DNA from: an uncultured Senegalimassilia sp. | GTDB lineage: Bacteria; Actinomycetota; Coriobacteriia; Coriobacteriales; Eggerthellaceae | Reading direction: 5' to 3' | Length of the DNA stretch: 5,659 nucleotides | NCBI GenBank assembly: GCA_934661765.1 | Contig: CAKUJT010000145.1 | Coordinates: 1-5,659, forward strand | In this document: positions 1 to 5,336 of the stretch, piece by piece | Layout: each line of letters begins with the position of its first letter | Position numbering within the stretch: position 1 is the stretch's first letter | Notes under the pieces: generated by a model | Told to the model about the DNA's origin: nothing | What the model saw: only the letters and a program-made list of their open reading frames with translations | Databases searched by the model: none | Made by a program: the position numbers and the translations under genes

Positions 1-13
1 CTGCGAGCGGGGG

Positions 14-46
14 CCTTCGTTTCCCGTATGGGATGTTCCGCGAAGG
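14..46 (-). other. Imperfect hairpin just downstream of rpmB
   Basis: Just 2 nt past the rpmB stop codon there is an inverted repeat CCTTCG (14-19) / CGAAGG (41-46). It encloses a second short stem TCCC (22-25) / GGGA (30-33) around a GTAT loop. On the minus strand it sits where a terminator of rpmB would be expected. However, no T-run follows it (the next bases are C-rich) and an asymmetric internal loop interrupts the stem. It could be a weak or Rho-assisted 3' end, an RNA-stability hairpin, or chance. Confidence 0.3.
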
Positions 47-48
47 TG

Positions 49-240
49 TTACGCGCGGGTGACCTTGCCGGCCTTCATGCACTTGGTGCAGACGTTGGCC
101 TTACGGACATGGCCCTTGGCGTCCTTGATGGTGACCTTCTGGATGTTGGGACGGAACCAACGGTTCGTCACGCGGTGGGAATGGCTGACGCTACGACCGG
201 CAACGGGACCCTTACCGCAGATTTCGCAAACTTTAGACAT
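49..240 (-). CDS. rpmB: 50S ribosomal protein L28 (zinc-ribbon form)
   Basis: The 63-residue product matches bacterial L28 (bL28) along its whole length: N-terminal VCEICGKGP, then a SHSHRVTNRWFRPNIQKV core, then a C-terminal VRKANVCTKCMKAGKV. L28 is a small basic protein of the large ribosomal subunit. Two CxxC pairs are intact (C5/C8 and C51/C54), so this is the zinc-binding 'C+' version; paralogues made under zinc starvation lack these cysteines. Length is normal. The ATG at 238-240 is preceded on the minus strand by GGAG (250-253) at 9-nt spacing, which fixes the start; the stop is TAA at 49-51. The gene has its own promoter (311-340) and is divergent from the Asp23/fakA operon, an arrangement also known from Bacillus subtilis (rpmB next to yloU-yloV). 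Identification is essentially certain. Confidence 0.97.
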   Translation of the reverse strand: MSKVCEICGKGPVAGRSVSHSHRVTNRWFRPNIQKVTIKDAKGHVRKANVCTKCMKAGKVTRA

Positions 241-274
241 TATTCATCACTCCATGTACCTAGGTTGCATGTAT

Positions 275-288
275 CGGCGCGAACGCCG
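275..288 (-). promoter_or_regulatory. Short hairpin in the rpmB leader RNA
   Basis: On the minus strand a perfect 5-bp stem CGGCG / CGCCG closes a UUCG loop. It lies in the predicted leader of about 64 nt between the rpmB promoter and its Shine-Dalgarno (250-253). The closing pair is G-C rather than the extra-stable C(UUCG)G. It lies well upstream of the ribosome binding site, so it would not block it directly. A role in transcript stability or L28 feedback is possible but not shown by the sequence. Confidence 0.3.
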
Positions 289-310
289 CTCTTGCACAAA
301 AAGCCCTCCA

Positions 311-340
311 ACTATACCACACGTACTTGCAGCATCACAA
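311..340 (-). promoter_or_regulatory. Sigma70-type promoter for rpmB
   Basis: Read on the minus strand, the -35 box is TTGTGA (335-340, 4 of 6 matches to consensus), followed by an 18-nt spacer and the -10 box TATAGT (311-316, 5 of 6). The -10 is preceded by TGG, giving an extended -10 (TGn) element. Transcription would start near 304, leaving a leader of about 64 nt before the ATG at 240. This is the best promoter match in the window and suits a strongly expressed ribosomal protein gene. Confidence 0.65.
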
Positions 341-352
341 GATTATTTCGTG
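336..352. promoter_or_regulatory. Imperfect 17-bp dyad, possible operator
   Basis: CACAAGATTATTTCGTG is an imperfect palindrome centred on base 344: the outer CAC/GTG and several inner positions pair, giving 6 of 8 symmetric pairs. It overlaps the rpmB -35 box (335-340) and lies between the two divergent promoters, a position suited to a repressor that affects rpmB. No known regulator site is recognised. An AT-rich spacer can give such symmetry by chance. Confidence 0.25.
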
Positions 353-360
353 TTTATGCC

Positions 361-404
361 TTGCATGCGCCATGCATGCATACCGTCTGCACAATTGCAT
401 GCGC
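361..404. repeat. GCATGC repeat cluster upstream of the operon -10
   Basis: The decamer TTGCATGCGC occurs exactly twice, at 361-370 and 395-404, 34 bp apart. GCATGC occurs three times (363-368, 374-379, 397-402), with starts 11 and 23 bp apart, so close to one and two helical turns. The first copy is half of a perfect inverted repeat TGCATG-CGC-CATGCA (362-376), and ATGCATGCAT (372-381) is itself a 10-bp palindrome. The third copy directly abuts the -10 hexamer at 405. This phased arrangement looks like a cooperative binding site for a transcription factor controlling the Asp23/fakA operon; the factor is unknown. Confidence 0.5.
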
Positions 405-410
405 TATACT
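405..410 (+). promoter_or_regulatory. -10 element of the Asp23-fakA-recG operon promoter
   Basis: TATACT matches the sigma70 -10 consensus at 5 of 6 positions. It would start transcription near 417, about 40 nt before the ATG at 458. No good -35 exists at 16-18 bp upstream (that stretch reads roughly TACCGTC), so the promoter may be weak or depend on an activator. The GCATGC cluster covers the whole -15 to -55 region, which fits regulated expression. This is the only plausible plus-strand promoter I see before the operon. Confidence 0.5.
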
Positions 411-457
411 GCCAGCAGAAGTTTCGAGCCCGCATATGCGAGCCAGAAAGGAACGCC

Positions 458-805
458 ATGAACGATACCATTCCCGGCAACCTCCACGTTGCCAACGATG
501 TCCTGGCCGACATGGTCGGCAACGCCGCGCTCGAGTGCTACGGCGTCGTCGGCATGGCCGCACCTTCCGCTGCCGACGGAATCGCCAAGATCCTGCCCGC
601 CAGCCGCCTGCGACGCGGCGTGACGGTCACCGCCACCGACGCCGGCGTGCACGTGGCGCTGTACGTCGTCATCGAGTACGGCACCAACATCAACACGGTG
701 TCCCAGAACCTGGTCGACCAGGTCACGTTCGTCTTGAAGGAGTATGCGCGCGTCCCGCTGGACGGGGTTGAAGTGCATGTGCAGGGCGTGAAGGTCCGCA
801 AGTAG
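458..805 (+). CDS. Asp23/Gls24 family protein (YloU-like)
   Basis: The 115-residue soluble protein has the Asp23/Gls24 (DUF322) pattern: an N-terminal helix with AxEcYGVVGM (about residues 24-33), a central strand pair VTVTATDAGVHVALYVVIEYG (55-75), NINTVSQNLVDQVTFVLKEY (77-96) and the closing strand VHVQGVKV (106-113). There is no signal peptide or membrane segment. The family includes staphylococcal Asp23, an abundant envelope-associated protein, and B. subtilis YloU; the biochemical role is unclear. YloU genes are regularly found immediately upstream of the fatty-acid kinase gene, as here (50-nt gap), hinting at a shared role in lipid or envelope homeostasis (inference). The ATG at 458 was chosen because AAAGGA (447-452) lies 5 nt upstream; the reading frame stays open to position 59, but upstream ATGs in it have no ribosome binding site and overlap the promoter and rpmB. 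Confidence 0.9.
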   Translation: MNDTIPGNLHVANDVLADMVGNAALECYGVVGMAAPSAADGIAKILPASRLRRGVTVTATDAGVHVALYVVIEYGTNINTVSQNLVDQVTFVLKEYARVPLDGVEVHVQGVKVRK

Positions 806-855
806 CGCGCGCCCAAGCGCCTTGCCGCCTGCCCCAATGAAGGAGAATCCCATCA

Positions 856-2487
856 ATGTCTAGTACCTATACCAGCAACGACCTGGTCAACGCCATCGCG
901 GCCGCCAGCAAAAACCTCAGCGCGCGCAAAGACGAGGTTAACCGCCTCAACGTCTTCCCCGTGCCCGATGGCGACACCGGCACGAACATGTCGCTGACGC
1001 TGGAATCCGTCGTTGCAAGCCTGGCCAAGCTGCCCATCGGCGCCTCCGCCGCTGAAATCCGCAAGGCCATCACCACCGGCGCGCTCATGGGCGCGCGCGG
1101 CAACTCCGGCGTCATCACCTCGCAGATCCTGCGCGGCCTGTGCGAAGGCTCCAACGGCTTCGACGCCGTCAGCGCCGAGTCCATCGAGTCCGCCCTGGCC
1201 AAGGCCCAGGACGTGGCGTTCCACGCAGTGCGCAAGCCCGTCGAGGGCACCATCCTCACCGTGCTGAAGGACTCCGCCGCCGCCGCCAAGCATGCCCGCA
1301 AGAAGAAGATGTCGGCCGATGAGGCGCTGTCCTACGTCGTCGAGCAGGCGTATGCCAGCGTGCAGCGCACGCCCGAGCTGCTTCCCGTGCTGAAGGAGAA
1401 CGGCGTGGTGGACTCCGGCGGCTACGGCCTTGCTATCCTCATCGACGGCTTCGTGGCCGCCCTCACGGGCAAGGAAGGTCCGCTCGTCGACGAGCTGGCC
1501 TTTGCGCGCGATGCCGCTCCGAAGGTCGAGATCGAGCAGATCAACGACTGGGAGGGCAGCGAGTTCACCTACTGCAACGAGTTCCTGGTGGATTCCGACG
1601 TGCTCGACAAGGCCGAGGCGCTGGACTTCCTGGCAACCATGGGCGACTGCGAGCTGTGCGTGGGCGAGGCCCCGAAGTTCAAGGTGCACGTGCACTCCAA
1701 CACGCCTGACAAGGTGCTGGCGTACTTCCTGGAGCGCGGCCAGATCTCCGAAGTGTTCATCCACAACATGAAGTTGCAGTCCGAGGAGCGCACTGAGAAG
1801 CTCGAGGCCGAGCAGCACGCCGAGCGCAAGCCGCTCGGGTTCGTGGCGGTCGCAGCCGGCCAGGGCAACGCCAAGATCTTGGAGTCGCTCGGCGTCGACG
1901 TCGTCGTCTCCGGCGGTCAGACCATGAACCCCTCCACGAAGGACCTGCTCGATGCTGCCGCCAAGGTCAACGCAGACGCGGTCATCTTCCTTCCGAACAA
2001 CAAGAACATCATCATGGCCGCCCAGTCCGCCTGCGAGCTGTCCGACATCCCGGCGGGGGTCGTGCCCACCAAGTCCGTGCCGCAGGCCTTCGCCGCCATG
2101 TTCGGCGTGGACGCCCAGGCATCGCTCGAGGATAACGTCGAGGCCATGACCGAGGCGTTCGCCGACGTCAAGACCGGCGAGGTCACCACCGCCATCAAGG
2201 ATTCCAAGGACGCCGAGGGCAACGCCATCGCCGATGGCGACGTCATCGGCATCGCCGACGGCGCCATCCATGCCGTGGGCCACAGCGTTTCCGATGTCGT
2301 CATGGGCCTGCTCGAGCACATGGAGGCCGACGATTGCGACACCTGCACGCTGCTCGCCGGCGAAGACCTCTCCGACGAGGACTTCCAGGCGCTGCAGGAG
2401 CGCATCGAGCAAGCCTACGAGGATCTGGAGATCGACGCGCATCGCGGCGATCAGCCCCTGTATCCCATCGTCTTCTCCGTGGAGTAG
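856..2487 (+). CDS. fakA: Fatty acid kinase catalytic subunit FakA (YloV, DAK2 domain)
   Basis: The 543-residue protein has the usual FakA length and three-part layout. The N-terminal DhaL/DAK2 kinase domain (about 8-205) carries NVFPVPDGDTGTNM (32-45) with metal-binding D38 and D40, GARGNSGVI (79-87), KPVEGTIL (127-134) and DSGG (186-189). The middle domain has YCNEF with C240 and KVHVHSN with H278 and H280, matching the zinc-site residues described for staphylococcal FakA. The C-terminal DegV-like domain (about 315-543) contains SGGQTMNPST (352-361), LPNNKNI (379-385) and the terminal GDQPLYPIVFSVE. FakA transfers phosphate from ATP to a fatty acid held by FakB; the acyl-phosphate then enters phospholipid synthesis. 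No fakB gene is in the window. AAGGAG (840-845) lies 10 nt before the ATG. It is cytosolic, with no membrane segments. Nothing looks broken. Older names are YloV or 'DAK2 domain protein'. Confidence 0.95.
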   Translation: MSSTYTSNDLVNAIAAASKNLSARKDEVNRLNVFPVPDGDTGTNMSLTLESVVASLAKLPIGASAAEIRKAITTGALMGARGNSGVITSQILRGLCEGSNGFDAVSAESIESALAKAQDVAFHAVRKPVEGTILTVLKDSAAAAKHARKKKMSADEALSYVVEQAYASVQRTPELLPVLKENGVVDSGGYGLAILIDGFVAALTGKEGPLVDELAFARDAAPKVEIEQINDWEGSEFTYCNEFLVDSDVLDKAEALDFLATMGDCELCVGEAPKFKVHVHSNTPDKVLAYFLERGQISEVFIHNMKLQSEERTEKLEAEQHAERKPLGFVAVAAGQGNAKILESLGVDVVVSGGQTMNPSTKDLLDAAAKVNADAVIFLPNNKNIIMAAQSACELSDIPAGVVPTKSVPQAFAAMFGVDAQASLEDNVEAMTEAFADVKTGEVTTAIKDSKDAEGNAIADGDVIGIADGAIHAVGHSVSDVVMGLLEHMEADDCDTCTLLAGEDLSDEDFQALQERIEQAYEDLEIDAHRGDQPLYPIVFSVE

Positions 2488-2496
2488 GGCGGTAAC

Positions 2497-4668
2497 GTGG
2501 CCGATAGGCTCGCAGCAACATTAGCCTTAGATGAACCCGCGTCGCGCGTGAAGCTGGTCAGCCCGGCTCGCGCGCAGGCGCTTGCGGGTTTGGGTGTGCG
2601 CACGGTCCGCGACCTGCTCACGCATTTCCCCCGACGCTATATCGACCTGTCGAAGCGCGAGACCGTCGCCGGCGCGCGCATCGGCGGGTCGTGCACTATC
2701 CAGGGGTCCGTCCACGAGGTCAAGCTCAAGCGGCCGCGCCCCAACCTTACGTTGGTCGAGATCGCGGTGGTGGACGCAACCGGCGTGCTCATGGTCACCT
2801 GCTTTCGCCAGCCTTGGTTGAAAGACCAGCTCAAACCCGGTATGGGCATCGCCGTCGCCGGCAAGGTGGAGTTCGATTACGGCTTCAAGCGCATGGTGAA
2901 CCCCTATATCGAGCAGCTCGGCGACGGCCAGATGGCCGAGGGCGTGATCATCCCCGTGCATCCGGCATGCGAGAAGATCTCGGCAGCGTGGATGCGCCGT
3001 TTGGTGGGAAACGCGCTCGATGCCGTGCAAGGCTGCTACGATCCGCTGCCGCTCGATTTGCGCGTGCGGTATCGGCTCATGGCGCGCGGCGCCGCGCTGT
3101 CGTGCATCCATTTCCCGCATACCATGGAGGAGGCGGCCGAAGCGCGCCGCCGCCTGGTATACGAGGAACTGCTGCTGCTCGAGCTCGTGCTCATGTCGCA
3201 GGCCGCGCAGCGTACCGCCGGAGCGCAGCCGACGGCGCATGTGGTTGACGGCCCGTGCGCGGCGGCGCTCGACTGCGTCATGCCGTTCGCCCTCACCGAG
3301 GAACAGCAGAAGGCCCGCGCCGACATCCTCGCGCGCATGGCGGCGCCCGAGGCGGCCAACCACATGCTGCTCGGCGACGTGGGCACGGGCAAAACCGCCG
3401 TCGCGGCCTTCGCCCTTGCCGCCGTGGCTGACACGGGCACCCAGGCGGCGCTCATGGCGCCCACCGAGGTGCTCGCGCGCCAGCATGCCGCGTCGCTGGG
3501 GAAGTGGTTCGATGAAGTGGGCGTCACCTGGGGCCTGCTCACGGGTTCCACGCCCGATGACGAGCGAGCCCGCCTGCTCGAAGGCGCAGCCGACGGCAGC
3601 ATCTGCGTGCTCGTCGGCACGCACGCGCTGCTCGAACCCGATGTGCGCTTCAAGCGCCTCACGCTCGCGGTCATCGACGAGCAGCAGCGCTTCGGCGTGG
3701 AGCAGCGTGCGGCGCTCCTTTCCAAGGGCGAAGCCCCCGATGCGCTCTACCTGACCGCTACGCCCATTCCCCGCACGCTCGCGCTGGCGGTGTTCGGCGA
3801 TATGACGTTGTCCTACATCAAGCACCGTCCCAACGACTCGGCCCGTCGCACCACGCACGTCGTATCGAAGGCCGATCAGGGCAGGGCGTACGATGCGGCG
3901 CGCGAGGCGCTTGCGCGCGGCGAGCAGGTGTACGTGGTCTGCCCGCTTATCGGGCAGGATGCCGAAGCGCGCGATAAGCGGGCCGGCGGCCGGGGCAGGG
4001 AAGCCGACGAGGAGGCCTACGAGTTCGCGTCCATCAGCATCGAGTCGGATGCCGATTTCGCCGGCGATAACGTCACGGCGGCAACCAAGGAGGCGTCCTA
4101 CCTGCAGCAGACGGTGTTCGCCGATTGGCACGTGGAGTTGTTGCACGGACGCATGAAGCCCGCCGACAAGGACGCCGTCATGGGCCGGTTCCGCGACAAC
4201 GAAACCCAGGTGCTCGTGGCGACCACCGTCATCGAGGTGGGCGTGGACGTGCCCAACGCCACGGTCATGATCGTCATGGATGCCGACCGTTTCGGGCTCT
4301 CGCAGCTCCATCAGCTGCGCGGGCGCGTGGGCCGCGGCGAGAAGCCGGCGCAGGTGTTTTTGGTCTCCACCTCGAAATCCGAGCAGTCCTTGGTGCGCCT
4401 TGCCGCCATGGAGCGCACCGATGACGGTTTCGAGCTGGCGAAATACGACTTGTCGCTGCGGCGCGAGGGCGACATCCTGGGCAACCGGCAAAGCGGGGCG
4501 AGCGCGCTGAAGCTCGTCAACATCGTGCGCGACGAGCGGGTCATCCAGGCCGCGCACGCCGATGCCGCCGCCATCATGGCGACCGACCCCGGGCTTGCCG
4601 AGCCCGATCACCAGGCGCTCGCGCTCGAGCTTCGTCGCACGTTTCCCGAGCAGGCGCCCGCAAGATAG
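2497..4668 (+). CDS. recG: ATP-dependent DNA helicase RecG
   Basis: The 723-residue protein is a complete RecG, the superfamily 2 translocase that reverses stalled forks and processes Holliday junctions and R-loops. Order: N-terminal helical region with LGVRTVRDLLTHFPRRYIDL, OB-fold wedge (about 60-145), then helicase motifs: Walker A GDVGTGKT (293-300), motif II DEQQRFGV (394-401), motif III TATPIPRT (420-427), LLHGRM (548-553), ATTVIEVGVDVP (575-586) and motif VI QLRGRVGRG (606-614). The C-terminal TRG region reads YDLSLRREGDILGNRQSG (650-667); this 'RREGD' form is typical of Actinomycetota. Motif II has Gln where E. coli and B. subtilis RecG have His. The stretch between VCPLI (481-485) and LLHGRM holds 62 residues, about 34 more than in E. 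coli. The GTG start is 9 nt after fakA's stop, with GGAG (2481-2484) inside fakA's end, suggesting translational coupling. The later GTG at 2548 lacks a ribosome site and would clip the N-terminus. Confidence 0.97.
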   Translation: MADRLAATLALDEPASRVKLVSPARAQALAGLGVRTVRDLLTHFPRRYIDLSKRETVAGARIGGSCTIQGSVHEVKLKRPRPNLTLVEIAVVDATGVLMVTCFRQPWLKDQLKPGMGIAVAGKVEFDYGFKRMVNPYIEQLGDGQMAEGVIIPVHPACEKISAAWMRRLVGNALDAVQGCYDPLPLDLRVRYRLMARGAALSCIHFPHTMEEAAEARRRLVYEELLLLELVLMSQAAQRTAGAQPTAHVVDGPCAAALDCVMPFALTEEQQKARADILARMAAPEAANHMLLGDVGTGKTAVAAFALAAVADTGTQAALMAPTEVLARQHAASLGKWFDEVGVTWGLLTGSTPDDERARLLEGAADGSICVLVGTHALLEPDVRFKRLTLAVIDEQQRFGVEQRAALLSKGEAPDALYLTATPIPRTLALAVFGDMTLSYIKHRPNDSARRTTHVVSKADQGRAYDAAREALARGEQVYVVCPLIGQDAEARDKRAGGRGREADEEAYEFASISIESDADFAGDNVTAATKEASYLQQTVFADWHVELLHGRMKPADKDAVMGRFRDNETQVLVATTVIEVGVDVPNATVMIVMDADRFGLSQLHQLRGRVGRGEKPAQVFLVSTSKSEQSLVRLAAMERTDDGFELAKYDLSLRREGDILGNRQSGASALKLVNIVRDERVIQAAHADAAAIMATDPGLAEPDHQALALELRRTFPEQAPAR
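3939..3983. repeat. Nested inverted repeats inside recG
   Basis: GCCCGCTTATCG (3941-3952) and CGATAAGCGGGC (3972-3983) form a perfect 12-bp inverted repeat with a 19-nt loop. The left arm also takes part in a competing hairpin CTGCCCG (3939-3945) / CGGGCAG (3951-3957) with a 5-nt loop; the two structures exclude each other. They fall at the codons where the RecG-specific charged insertion begins (about residues 482-496). This may be a remnant of an inserted repeat, an mRNA structure, or codon-composition chance. Confidence 0.45.
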
Positions 4669-4710
4669 CCGATATGTTTCGAGCCGCGCCCTATGACGGT
4701 GCGGTTACAG

Positions 4711-4718
4711 AAAGAGGT
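4711..4718 (+). promoter_or_regulatory. Shine-Dalgarno deciding the rsmD start
   Basis: AAAGAGGT matches the AAGGAGGT consensus at 7 of 8 positions, and its GAGG core (4714-4717) lies 5 nt before the ATG at 4723. The earlier in-frame ATG at 4693 has no purine-rich site upstream, so this element selects 4723. Confidence 0.75.
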
Positions 4719-4722
4719 AGGT

Positions 4723-5322
4723 ATGAGGATCATCGCAGGTCAGTTCCGCGGCCGTACGCTGGCCGCACCTAAGGGCGACGGCACCCGTCCCACCACCGAC
4801 CGCGTGCGCGAGTCGCTCATGAGCGCAGTGTTCAGCCAGCGCGGCGGCTTCGAGGACGCCGTGGTGCTCGACGCCTTCGCCGGGTCGGGCGCGCTCGGCC
4901 TGGAGGCCCTGTCGCGCGGCGCAGCCCGCGCGGTGTTCTACGAGTGCGCCCCCGAGGCGGCGAAGGTCGTGCAGAAGAACGTGGCGAATCTGGGCCTCGA
5001 GCCGGCCCGCGCCACCGTCACGCGCGCCGACGTCATCGAGCGTGCCCCGCAGTTCGCCCGCCCGCCGTTCGACCTGATCTTCCTGGACCCGCCCTATGCC
5101 TACGACGCCATGGCGGTGCTGGGCATGGTGGCGGGTTTGGTGGAGCGCGGCGTGGCCGCCCCCGACGCCATCGTGGTCTACGAGCATTCGCTTGCCGGCA
5201 ACGATGCATCCGCCCTGGCAGCCGCCGAGCTGGGCTTCGAGCTTGCATCCCGCAAGAAGTACGGCGATACTACCGTGGACGTGCTGCGCGCCGGCGAGCG
5301 CGCCGCGTCCGATAACGACTAA
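4723..5322 (+). CDS. rsmD: 16S rRNA (guanine(966)-N(2))-methyltransferase RsmD
   Basis: The 199-residue protein is a class I SAM-dependent methyltransferase of the RsmD family, which methylates N2 of G966 (E. coli numbering) in 16S rRNA of the small subunit. It starts with the family signature [18 protein letters not shown], followed by [11 protein letters not shown] (22-32), the SAM-binding glycine loop [10 protein letters not shown] (50-59), and the catalytic DPPY tetrad (122-125) after FDLIFL. Near the end comes GLAGND-type variable sequence, then [14 protein letters not shown], a usual RsmD ending. The start at 4723 is preferred over the in-frame ATG at 4693 because the family begins at MRIIAG and a strong ribosome site precedes it; the longer version would add ten unsupported residues. 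It lies 54 nt after recG and 14 nt before coaD, a pairing (rsmD-coaD) seen in many bacteria. Confidence 0.96.
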   Translation: MRIIAGQFRGRTLAAPKGDGTRPTTDRVRESLMSAVFSQRGGFEDAVVLDAFAGSGALGLEALSRGAARAVFYECAPEAAKVVQKNVANLGLEPARATVTRADVIERAPQFARPPFDLIFLDPPYAYDAMAVLGMVAGLVERGVAAPDAIVVYEHSLAGNDASALAAAELGFELASRKKYGDTTVDVLRAGERAASDND

Positions 5323-5336
5323 GAAGGAGCAGCGTC

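Noticed and set aside
258..265. Palindrome ACCTAGGT in the rpmB leader, resembling the core of a FapR (fatty-acid regulator) operator
   Set aside because: Only the short core resembles it; the flanking half-sites of a FapR operator are missing, it lies downstream of the rpmB promoter rather than at the fakA promoter, and FapR is known from Bacillota.
28..771. Plus-strand open frame across rpmB, the intergenic region and the Asp23 gene
   Set aside because: It runs antisense through rpmB and across both promoters, and is out of frame with the real Asp23-family gene; its translated 3' half is Arg-rich shadow sequence.
853..2442. Long open frame of 529 codons on the minus strand, antisense to fakA
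   Set aside because: It mirrors fakA codon for codon in a GC-rich genome, its His/Gly/Val/Leu-rich composition is typical of antisense frames, it has no recognisable domain, and fakA on the other strand is unmistakable.
2527..4611. Open frame of 694 codons on the minus strand, antisense to recG
   Set aside because: Same reason: an artefact of G/C third positions in recG, with low-complexity Arg/His/Gly-rich translation and no family match.
4671..4678. Possible internal promoter (-10 like TATGTT) between recG and rsmD
   Set aside because: Only 4 of 6 matches and no -35 at proper spacing; insufficient to call.
4676..4685. GTTTCGAGCC shared between the leaders of the Asp23 gene (421-430) and rsmD
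   Set aside because: A 10-base match several kilobases apart is expected by chance in a window of this size, and the flanking sequence does not continue the similarity.
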